Shown here piece by piece: positions 7,739 through 14,497 of a stretch of DNA of 17,943 nucleotides. The position numbers were made by a program, and so were the translations under genes. Within the stretch, counting starts at the first letter, position 1. Every line of letters starts with the position of its first letter. Origin of the DNA: Candidatus Glassbacteria bacterium RIFCSPLOWO2_12_FULL_58_11 (GTDB taxonomy: Bacteria; Gemmatimonadota; Glassbacteria; GWA2-58-10); contig MFIX01000135.1 of NCBI GenBank assembly GCA_001780825.1, positions 1-17,943 on the forward strand. The letters run 5' to 3'. The notes beneath the pieces are model-generated. The model had not been told where the DNA came from. It worked only from the letters and a program-made list of their open reading frames with translations, and did not search any database.

Positions 7739-8764
7739 TCAGGCGACTTTAATCAGCGGCTTTTCTTTTTTACGGCTGATAGAGTGCGCTTTGAAATATT
7801 CCTTCACCAGCCCCGGTAAAGATTTATCCAGATAGCTGCGGATCGAAACATAGCATCCGCCGCAGTCATTTGTCGGTACGAACTCACGCTTGATCTGGCG
7901 GATCGAGGTGTAGTTTTTCTCATGCATCGAACAGGGCTTGAGATATCCATCCGGAGTGACCACCAGGAAACGCCTCCCGGCGCTGCAGGGTTTGATCTCG
8001 CCGTACTTGAAAAAGTCGAAAGTCCCTTCGATATTGAAATCCGCGTTGAGAATCCGGCCGCAACTGGCCTCTTTATAGCTTTTCAATTCATCGAGCTGCA
8101 CGCGCAGCTTCTTCAAATCCTCGGGAGATTCTATCGTGTACCGCCGTTCGCCGGTGCGCAGGACCGAGTAGGCACTGAAAGAGATCGAAACCCCCCAGCG
8201 CTCGGCAGTGCGCGCCAGGTCCATGACATAGGGCATATTTTCCCGGGTGATCGCGCTGTTGAGCACGATATCATCATGGCCCAGCGCGGCCAGCTTCGGA
8301 ATGGTGCGATCCAGATGCTCGAACAGCCCCTTGACCCTCCGCCAGTCATCGTGGCGCTTGTCCGGGAAACAGAGGGAAATGGACAACTGGTTGATGCCTG
8401 CCTCGCGGAGCGCCAGGTATTTTTCCTCATCCAGCAGCCAGCCGTTGGAGACCACGATCAGGTACGGCGTAATCGAGCCCGCCGGCTTGATCGCCTTGAG
8501 CACATCCACCAGATCGTCCCGCAGGAACGGCTCGCCGCCCGAGACCTGAACGATCACGGGCTTGAGTTTTTTCATCAGCCCGGCGTAATCCCCGGGGCCG
8601 ATCAGTTTTTCGCCCTCGACCCTGCCACCCATATTGCAGTGGTGGCAGTCGGCATTGCAGGAATGGGTCATCTCGAAAGACACGACTGTAGGATATCCCA
8701 GCAGATAACGGGGTATTCCCCGGCCCAGGATTGCCCGTGTTTCTTGTTTAGTAAGTTTTTTCAT
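7739..8764 (-). CDS. Radical SAM enzyme with SPASM-like C-terminal cysteines
   Basis: This 341-aa protein has the radical SAM cluster C36-X3-C40-X2-C43 (CNADCHHC) and the SAM-binding GGEP motif near residue 75. A barrel segment with SISLCFPDKRHDDWR follows. Near the C-terminus four cysteines, C260, C278, C301 and C304 (C-X17-C-X22-C-X2-C), suggest an auxiliary iron-sulphur site of the SPASM/Twitch type. These enzymes use a 5'-deoxyadenosyl radical for peptide, lipid or cofactor modification; the substrate here is unknown. It differs from HpnH and PqqE in the residues around the cluster. It starts 10 nt after the ATPase stop, so translational coupling is likely, and precedes the LolA gene by 19 nt. 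I infer that it acts on whatever the ATPase/LolA pair transports. Confidence 0.88.
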   Translation of the reverse strand: MKKLTKQETRAILGRGIPRYLLGYPTVVSFEMTHSCNADCHHCNMGGRVEGEKLIGPGDYAGLMKKLKPVIVQVSGGEPFLRDDLVDVLKAIKPAGSITPYLIVVSNGWLLDEEKYLALREAGINQLSISLCFPDKRHDDWRRVKGLFEHLDRTIPKLAALGHDDIVLNSAITRENMPYVMDLARTAERWGVSISFSAYSVLRTGERRYTIESPEDLKKLRVQLDELKSYKEASCGRILNADFNIEGTFDFFKYGEIKPCSAGRRFLVVTPDGYLKPCSMHEKNYTSIRQIKREFVPTNDCGGCYVSIRSYLDKSLPGLVKEYFKAHSISRKKEKPLIKVA

Positions 8765-8774
8765 AACACAGTCT

Positions 8775-9473
8775 TCAGGAATCTATCCGGCCGTCCACCA
8801 GGTGCAAGATCCTATCCCCTTGCCTGGCGACATCCGGATCGTGTGTCACCATGATAATTGTCTGGCCATGCTCTTTGTGCAGCTTTTTGAAAATCTCCAG
8901 GACTTTTTGAGTATTGTCCCGGTCCAGGCTGCCGGTGGGTTCATCGGCCAGCAGGATCGAGGGGCTGCGCACCAGGGCTCGGGCTATGGCCACTCTTTGC
9001 TGCTCGCCGATCGACATCTCGTTCGGTCGGTGATCTTTCTTAGCCCCCAAGCCGACCAGTTCGAGCAACTCCTCCGGAGGCGTCAAATCCCTCTTGCCGT
9101 TTCCATCGGAGAAAAACGTCAGTTTCAGGGCAATGGAAACATTTTCCAGGGCCGTCAGTGTAGGCAGCAGGTTAAATCTTTGAAAAACGAAACCGATCTT
9201 TTCATACCGCAGCCGGGTCACCGCGCTGTCATCCCTGCCGGTCAGCTCTGAGCCGTCGAGCCAGATTCGGCCCGCGGTCGGATGGGTCAATCCGCCCAGC
9301 AGGTACAACAAGGTGGATTTGCCCGAACCCGAGGGACCCATCAACGAAAAAAATTCCCCATGGGCCACACTGAATGAAACGCTTTTAAGGACACGGCTGG
9401 TAGTAGTGCCGATTGTATAGTCTTTACAAAGATCCTGAACCAGGACGGCCGTATTTTCGCTCGCTTGCGAGAT
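8775..9473 (-). CDS. LolD/MacB-type ABC transporter ATP-binding protein, start codon unclear
   Basis: The frame encodes a complete ABC ATPase. It has the N-terminal strand VLVQDLCKDY, Walker A GPSGSGKST, Q-loop FVFQRFNLLP, signature region MSIGEQQRVAIARAL, Walker B ILLADEPTGSLD and H-loop IIMVTHD. From the ATC at 9473 it would be 232 aa, the normal length for LolD/MacB-class ATPases, which energise lipoprotein release or efflux. The signature reads MSIGE where LSGGQ is usual. The frame is open from 9488, after TGA 9491-9489, but contains no ATG, GTG or TTG before the GTG at 9368. Starting there would lose the whole first beta-strand. ATC 9473 has GGGAG 6 nt upstream. An ATG at 9492 sits one frame off and would join if one G of the run at 9482-9484 were absent. 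No permease gene is adjacent. Confidence 0.88.
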   Translation of the reverse strand: MSQASENTAVLVQDLCKDYTIGTTTSRVLKSVSFSVAHGEFFSLMGPSGSGKSTLLYLLGGLTHPTAGRIWLDGSELTGRDDSAVTRLRYEKIGFVFQRFNLLPTLTALENVSIALKLTFFSDGNGKRDLTPPEELLELVGLGAKKDHRPNEMSIGEQQRVAIARALVRSPSILLADEPTGSLDRDNTQKVLEIFKKLHKEHGQTIIMVTHDPDVARQGDRILHLVDGRIDS

Positions 9474-9565
9474 TAACTGCTCCCGGCCTCATCGAGTGCT
9501 TTGAACTCAGCGTTTGATACGAGTATAAAACGAAGGAAGTGCAGCTATGACTTATGGCTGCGCGT

Positions 9566-9594
9566 ATTATACATCCCGGAAATTTAACTGTCAA
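9566..9594 (-). promoter_or_regulatory. Perfect consensus sigma-70 promoter for the ATPase-radical SAM-LolA unit
   Basis: On the minus strand TTGACA (9594-9589) is followed by a 17-bp spacer and TATAAT (9571-9566): twelve of twelve consensus bases at ideal spacing. Transcription should begin near 9559, giving an untranslated leader of roughly 85 nt before the ATPase frame. So strong a site predicts high, probably constitutive expression unless a repressor acts. Confidence 0.88.
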
Positions 9595-9914
9595 GTTATT
9601 AGTATAGTGGTTGCTAAAAGTCCTTGCGCTTTGGATCCGACCTGGAAAGGCCGGGCTGTCCGGAAGAGTTATCCCGGCAGCCTTTTGCAGCCGGAGTACA
9701 GTAATAGTCGAAACGCCTCATTGTATCTTGTAATACAAATCAGGTGCTCTCCGGGTCCGCATCAAAGTCATCTTGTTCTATGGCAATTGCCGGGACCCGG
9801 GAGCCCATTAGTGCTCTTTATCCCATGAAGATTATTGGGAAACCGAAAATACTTCTGGCAATTGCTATAGAATTCAATGGCCCGGCTATAGTACGTCCCG
9901 ATTTTATTAACTTT
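9595..9914. other. 320-bp noncoding gap upstream of the ATPase promoter
   Basis: I see no convincing gene here; frames on both strands are short or lack family-like sequence and codon pattern. It is AT-richer than its surroundings. Small patterns are present: an inverted repeat TTGTAT (9721-9726) / ATACAA (9733-9738); a 9-bp direct repeat GGCAATTGC at 9782 and 9857; CCGGG-A-CCCGG at 9790-9800; and two GCTATAG boxes at 9864-9870 and 9885-9891, with starts 21 bp apart. No terminator with a T-tract is visible for the lytic transglycosylase gene that ends at 9915. The gap could hold operators or an unrecognised small RNA, but nothing decides it. Confidence 0.4.
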
Positions 9915-12251
9915 TTAAAAGGAAGAAAGTTTCCAGTAGAACAAATTATTCTGCTCTCCGTTCAGCTCCTGATAGCGCCAGAAGTTGGTCAGCACCTGGA
10001 TATTGTAAAAATAAGTCTCTTCCAGCGGTATCATTTCGATAAACAGGTCTGGATCGAAGACCTCCTCGCCCGCTCCCTCCGGGTGGGAGCGATCGAGCCA
10101 GGCTGGCAGGTTCTGCGGGGCAGCATTGTAGCAGCTAATCGCCAGGGCGATATTGCCCTGATACTTCGCCAGTTGGTTCGCCAGGTATTTCACCCCGAGC
10201 TTGACATTGATGTCCGGCTGAAAGAGGCTGGAGGGCCCGACTTTCCCCAACCCGGCTCCCCGGGCCAGGTTTCTGCCGACCGAGGGCAGAAGCTGCATCA
10301 GGCCCAACGCGCCGGCATGGCTGCGCGCCCGGGCGTTAAAATTCGATTCCTGCCGGATAACCGCGGTGATCAACGCCGGGGGAATCTTCCTTCTGGCCCC
10401 CTCTTCTTTGATCAGCTGATTGTATTCCACGGGGGACAAATACGCGATATCCCAGAAATCTGCGGGCAGGCCCGTCCCGCCGCGCTGCAGGAAATCATTG
10501 AACGGCCCCCGGAAGTTGATCAGGACACGCTGATACCAGCCGGCCAGCTTAAAGTTTTGGTGGAGGCGGAAGCGCAGGAGCAGGTCGCCGGGGGAATGGG
10601 AGACTCCATAGCTGTAAGTGTAGGCGGCCTCGGCGAAAAATCCGAGCGTCTGCCAGTCGCGCGCCTGCCGGTCGATCAGATTCCCCGCCCGAGAGAAGCT
10701 GTCCGGGAACACCGGCAATTCCAGCGCCGGCAGAGCGACGATCCAGGCTGAAGCCGCAGTGCCCTGGAACAGCCCGCTTTTCAGGCGCCTGGCCCGGATG
10801 CCGAAATAGGTGTAAGGATAGAAGCGGGCCAGCCGGGTCAGAACCCGGGCCGCCGAGGAGCTGTCGCCGAGCGCGAGCTGCGCCTTACCCAGAAAGAGCA
10901 TCGCCCGGCTCCAGCCCTCATATAGCGCCAGCTTTTCCGTTTCCAGGCCGGCCATGACTTTGGCCGCCTCGCCGTATTCGCCCCTGAAATAATAGATCAG
11001 GCCGGTATAAGAGCCAATCCGGGTCTGCATCTCGCTCTCCGGCCCGGCCGCCAGCAGGGCCTTCAGCCTCGACAGAGCCGCCTCGTAGTCATCAACCTCG
11101 AACAGGGCCATCGAGCGGTACAGGCCGGTCTCGAAATAACACTTCGAGAGGGGAAACAGCGCCGTAGCCGTGGAATCGGCTTCCCGCACCCGCTGAAAAT
11201 GGCCATCGGCCAGGGAGCTGTATCTGTCGCCGGTGTTCCTTCTTCTCCGGCTCTTGGTCCGGAGGCCCAGGTGCTCATTTTTCCTGGCGATCGCCTCGCA
11301 TTTCTTACCACAGCGGTAATTGAACTCGGCGCGCAGGCTGAGCAGCTGCTGCAGGTAAGGGCTGGAGGGGTAGCTCCCGCCGAATTCCGCATAATATTTT
11401 TCCATCAGGTCCGACAGCCGGCGGTTAGTGGACAGCGAGCGCGACGCGAAACCCTGGTTGAAATTTTTGAAGATCTGGATGCAGGCCAGCTCGCTTTCCG
11501 GAGCGCCAAGGTGGCGTTCGAAGAGCTTTACCAGGGTCGAATGTCCGCCCAAGCCCTGAGACCTGCCCCAGGCCAGGCGTTGCGGGAGGGTCAGCGCGAG
11601 TCCTCCCGCCCCGTTGAGACGATCCACCAGACGGTAGGCGGAGGCAGCCTGACCGTTTTCAGGAAAGGAGTTCCAGAGAGTCTCGAAACTGGAATGGGCC
11701 GCGGAGTATTTTTTTTCGAGCAGGAGACGGCAGCCGCTCAGGAGCAGCAGCCGCGGGGAAAAGCGGCTGGCCGGCCAGGTTTTCCGGAATTCGAGGGAGG
11801 CGGTGAACAGCTCCGGCCCGCTTCCCCACTTCCGGGTGATCAGCGAGGCTCCGGCGGCATATTCCGCGGTGATCGGAAAGCTCGAGCGCAGAGCCGTTAA
11901 TTCCTGCGCAGCCAGCGCGTACTTTTCGAAAAAAGGCGGGGCAGAGACCGCCAGGCCGGAAAAATTCGGGGCGACTGCGGCCATCCGCTCGATATATTCA
12001 TCCTCGAGGTCCATGGCGAGCTGGATCAGGGCTACGGCGCGCGCCAACCGGTCCAGTGAATCCGCCCCGCTTTCCCCGACTGAACTTATCACCTCATTGT
12101 AGATCGCGCGGCGGTTGGCCGGGGTGGCTCCATAGCTTTCCTGAAGGCGGGCCACGGTCTCAGGGGAGGCGCCCGAACCGGCAAAGGCAAATAGATTGAG
12201 AGCAGCACTGGCAAGAAGCAGGCGGTACAGCGGAAAGGCTTTTCTCAACAT
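9915..12251 (-). CDS. Soluble lytic murein transglycosylase (Slt70-like), periplasmic
   Basis: The 778-aa protein has an N-terminal signal peptide (hydrophobic to about residue 25, ending AFAGSGAS). A long alpha-helical superhelix like that of Slt70 follows, with TPR-like pairs (for example FRGEYGEAAKVMAGLETEK). The C-terminal SLT catalytic domain begins near residue 622: IPPALITAVIRQESNFNARA contains the catalytic glutamate E635. It continues with GALGLMQLLPSVG, a YLANQL segment, the AISCYNAAP motif and ETYFYNIQVL, all standard family-1 lytic transglycosylase motifs. The enzyme cleaves the MurNAc-GlcNAc bond to give 1,6-anhydromuropeptides during wall turnover. It lies 52 nt after the inositol-monophosphatase gene on the same strand. 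The ribosome site before the ATG is weak. Opposite the operon's upstream end lies NamZ, another peptidoglycan enzyme. Confidence 0.93.
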   Translation of the reverse strand: MLRKAFPLYRLLLASAALNLFAFAGSGASPETVARLQESYGATPANRRAIYNEVISSVGESGADSLDRLARAVALIQLAMDLEDEYIERMAAVAPNFSGLAVSAPPFFEKYALAAQELTALRSSFPITAEYAAGASLITRKWGSGPELFTASLEFRKTWPASRFSPRLLLLSGCRLLLEKKYSAAHSSFETLWNSFPENGQAASAYRLVDRLNGAGGLALTLPQRLAWGRSQGLGGHSTLVKLFERHLGAPESELACIQIFKNFNQGFASRSLSTNRRLSDLMEKYYAEFGGSYPSSPYLQQLLSLRAEFNYRCGKKCEAIARKNEHLGLRTKSRRRRNTGDRYSSLADGHFQRVREADSTATALFPLSKCYFETGLYRSMALFEVDDYEAALSRLKALLAAGPESEMQTRIGSYTGLIYYFRGEYGEAAKVMAGLETEKLALYEGWSRAMLFLGKAQLALGDSSSAARVLTRLARFYPYTYFGIRARRLKSGLFQGTAASAWIVALPALELPVFPDSFSRAGNLIDRQARDWQTLGFFAEAAYTYSYGVSHSPGDLLLRFRLHQNFKLAGWYQRVLINFRGPFNDFLQRGGTGLPADFWDIAYLSPVEYNQLIKEEGARRKIPPALITAVIRQESNFNARARSHAGALGLMQLLPSVGRNLARGAGLGKVGPSSLFQPDINVKLGVKYLANQLAKYQGNIALAISCYNAAPQNLPAWLDRSHPEGAGEEVFDPDLFIEMIPLEETYFYNIQVLTNFWRYQELNGEQNNLFYWKLSSF

Positions 12252-12303
12252 TGAACCAGCCGTTAAAATTCAAATGGGTCTGAAGGAAATCCCAGGCGAT
12301 GGT

Positions 12304-13143
12304 CTATTTCAACAATATCAGCATTTGTTCCAGCAGGGCCCGGTTACCGGCCGCGAGAATCGCTTTATCGAGCAGCGGATCGAAAGCATTGCCCTCGAAA
12401 TCAGTCACCTCTCCGCCGGCCTCGCGAACCAGGAGAGTCCCGGCGACGGTGTCCCAGGGGTTCAGGTTCTCCTCCCAGTACCCGTGAAACCGGCCGGCAG
12501 CCACGCAGGCCAGGTCGTAGGCCGCGCTCCCATCGCGCCGCACCGCGAAACACGCGGCGAGCAGTTTTTCAAAGCGGCCCAGGTTGCGCTGGAGCACGCC
12601 CGGCCGGCGGAGGTTATAGGGAAACCCGGTAACCAGAAAAGCCCGCTCGATTTCCGCGGCCGCGCCGGAGACACTTATCCGCCGGCCGTTGAGCTGTGCT
12701 CCTCCGCCCTCCACCGCGGTAAACATTTCCCGGGTGGCCGGTTGATAAACCACGCCGAGCACAGTGCGGCGCTGGAACTGGAGGCCAATCGAGACCGTAA
12801 AGCAGGGATAGCCGTGCGCATAATTGGTTGTCCCGTCGAGCGGATCGATTATCCAGCGGAACTCAGAGTCTCCGAGGGTATTGGTCTGTTCCTCAGCCAG
12901 GAATTCATGGCCCGGGAACTCCGCGGACAGCCCTTTTACCAGAAAATCCTCGGTCCGGCGATCCAGCTCGGTTACCGGGTCGATCTCGCCCTTGAGCTCG
13001 ACGCCGATCCCGGTCCCCAGGTGTTCCATCAGCACTTCACCGGCCTCGCGAGCCAGCCTTACCGCCAGCCTCTCCGCCCTCCCGATCAGCTCCTGCACCT
13101 CGCCCCCAGTCACGAATGAACTTCGCTGCAATAAAGGCTGCAA
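12304..13143 (-). CDS. Inositol monophosphatase family phosphatase (SuhB/HisN type)
   Basis: It is 279 aa from a TTG at 13143. Metal-binding motifs of the IMPase family are intact: AEEQTN with E84, the WIIDPLDGTTNYAH block with D100 and D103, and NPWDTVAG with D231. Members hydrolyse inositol-1-phosphate, histidinol phosphate, fructose-1,6-bisphosphate or 3'-phosphoadenosine phosphates; the substrate cannot be assigned here. The start is ambiguous. TTG 13143 has GGAG six bases upstream. However, a candidate -10 box overlaps that TTG, and GTG 13098, preceded by a GGGGG run, gives 264 aa, closer to E. coli SuhB. It is divergent from NamZ and probably cotranscribed with the downstream lytic transglycosylase. 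Confidence 0.9.
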   Translation of the reverse strand: MQPLLQRSSFVTGGEVQELIGRAERLAVRLAREAGEVLMEHLGTGIGVELKGEIDPVTELDRRTEDFLVKGLSAEFPGHEFLAEEQTNTLGDSEFRWIIDPLDGTTNYAHGYPCFTVSIGLQFQRRTVLGVVYQPATREMFTAVEGGGAQLNGRRISVSGAAAEIERAFLVTGFPYNLRRPGVLQRNLGRFEKLLAACFAVRRDGSAAYDLACVAAGRFHGYWEENLNPWDTVAGTLLVREAGGEVTDFEGNAFDPLLDKAILAAGNRALLEQMLILLK

Positions 13144-13171
13144 GATAAACTCCGGGAACCTTCTTTGTCAA
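13142..13171 (-). promoter_or_regulatory. Candidate promoter for the IMPase-transglycosylase unit
   Basis: TTGACA (13171-13166) is a perfect -35 on the minus strand. TATCTT (13147-13142) follows after 18 bp and matches four of six -10 bases. Transcription would begin near 13135, inside the long form of the phosphatase frame, which would force use of a downstream GTG start. Confidence 0.35.
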
Positions 13172-13258
13172 GCGCCCATCCCGGAAACTTGCCCTTCGGA
13201 TTGTCCGGCGCTAAGTTTGAGCGGGCGCTAAAGCCAGAGACTGGAAGGACTCTCTTCG

Positions 13259-14467
13259 ATGAGGCATATTCTCCCGATCGTAATTCTTTTCTTCTCCACC
13301 GGCTGCCTGCAGGCGGGCGAGGAGAAGAAAGAGCCGGTGCTTACCGGCCTGGATGTCCTGTGCCGGGAAGATTTCGCCCCGCTGCATGGCCTGCGGGTCG
13401 GGCTGATTACCAACCATACTGGAGTGGACAGCCGGGGAAGATCGAATATCGGGCTCTTTGCCCGGAGCTCGGAGCTTAAACTGGCCGCCCTTTTCACCCC
13501 CGAGCACGGGCTCGATGGCATTATCGAGGGCGAATACGGCGCCGGCAACCTGGACAGCCTGCAACTGCCGGTATACAGCCTTTACGGCAAAGTCCGCAAA
13601 CCGGAAAAAGTATGGCTGGCAGGCCTGGATGCCCTGGTGTTCGACATCCAGGATATCGGCGCCCGCTTTTACACCTATATCACCACCCTGGCCCTCTGCA
13701 TGCAGGCCGCCTCCGAAGCAAAAATCGGCTTTTACGTGCTCGACCGTCCGAACCCGGTGGGCGGGACCAAAGTCGAGGGGCCGGTTTTGGAGCAAGAGCT
13801 GCAGGGCAATTTTATCGCCTTCTACCCTATCCCGATCCGTCACGGGATGACTGTCGGCGAGCTGGCCCGGCTCTTTAACGCGGAATTCGGTATCAGGGTC
13901 CGGCTGGAAGTGATCCCCATGCAGGGCTGGCGCCGCAAGATGTATTCCGACCAGACCGGCCTCCAGTGGATTAACCCCTCGCCCAACATGCGCAGCCTCG
14001 AGGCGGCCATCCTTTATCCGGGGCTGGGGCTCTCCGAGGCCACCAATCTCTCGGTGGGCCGCGGCACGGACCTGCCTTTCGAGCTGTACGGAGCACCGTA
14101 TGTCGATGGCAAAAAGCTGAGCGCGGCGCTTAAGGCCCATGCAATTGCTGGACTGGTGTACCGGGACACGGTATTTACACCCCAGGCGTATCAGTTCAAG
14201 GGCGAGCGCTGCGAAGGAGTACGGGCCGTGGTCACCGACCGGGACAGCCTGGAGAGTGTCGCGGCGGGACTGGAGCTGCTCGGAGTTTTGAAAAGCCTCT
14301 ATCCGGACTCTTTCGACCTGTCACGGATCGATTTGTGGATCGGCAGGCGCGAGGTGAAACAGCAGCTCGGCGAGGGCATGCCGGCGGAACAGATAATCCA
14401 AAGCTGGCAGCCCGAGCTTGTGCGGTTCAAAATCTTGAGGGAAAAGTATCTGCTCTACGATCCCTGA
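13259..14467 (+). CDS. namZ: NamZ/DUF1343-family exo-beta-N-acetylmuramidase, exported
   Basis: The 402-aa protein starts at ATG 13259 with GGAAGGA 9 nt upstream. It has a short signal peptide with a cysteine in FFSTGC that may be lipidated, although the lipobox is weak. The family blocks of DUF1343 are all present in order: TNHTGVDSRG, FTPEHGLDG, FDIQDIGARFYTY, LDRPNPVGG, RHGMTVGELARL, INPSPNMRS and the SVGRGTDLPFE block. The founding member B. subtilis NamZ (YbbC, GH171) removes terminal MurNAc from peptidoglycan fragments, so the expected role is scavenging or recycling of muropeptides. Divergent neighbours on the other strand include a lytic transglycosylase that could generate such fragments. 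The function of this protein is inferred from the family. Confidence 0.9.
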   Translation: MRHILPIVILFFSTGCLQAGEEKKEPVLTGLDVLCREDFAPLHGLRVGLITNHTGVDSRGRSNIGLFARSSELKLAALFTPEHGLDGIIEGEYGAGNLDSLQLPVYSLYGKVRKPEKVWLAGLDALVFDIQDIGARFYTYITTLALCMQAASEAKIGFYVLDRPNPVGGTKVEGPVLEQELQGNFIAFYPIPIRHGMTVGELARLFNAEFGIRVRLEVIPMQGWRRKMYSDQTGLQWINPSPNMRSLEAAILYPGLGLSEATNLSVGRGTDLPFELYGAPYVDGKKLSAALKAHAIAGLVYRDTVFTPQAYQFKGERCEGVRAVVTDRDSLESVAAGLELLGVLKSLYPDSFDLSRIDLWIGRREVKQQLGEGMPAEQIIQSWQPELVRFKILREKYLLYDP

Positions 14468-14473
14468 GCCTGC

Positions 14474-14497
14474 ACCGGCTAAGATATCGGTGCCGGT
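14474..14497. terminator. Weak hairpin between convergent NamZ and amidohydrolase genes
   Basis: ACCGGC (14474-14479) pairs with GCCGGT (14492-14497) around a 12-nt loop, in the 30-nt gap between two convergent stops. There is no T-run on either side, so if it terminates transcription it does so poorly or with Rho. Confidence 0.3.

Noticed and set aside
7739..8764. Radical SAM gene as HpnH (hopanoid) or PqqE
   Set aside because: The residues around the cluster cysteines and the neighbours do not match either, and no hopanoid or PQQ genes are present.
9547..9828. 93-aa plus-strand frame in the intergenic gap
   Set aside because: It overlaps the minus-strand promoter, has no convincing ribosome site and has an uncharacteristic, low-complexity composition.
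9744..10751. 335-aa plus-strand open frame from the noncoding gap into the transglycosylase
   Set aside because: Most of it is antisense to the SLT domain, and the part in the gap shows no recognisable protein features.
12196..13119. 307-aa open frame on the plus strand across the IMPase gene
   Set aside because: Antisense shadow; the minus-strand protein has all IMPase metal motifs.
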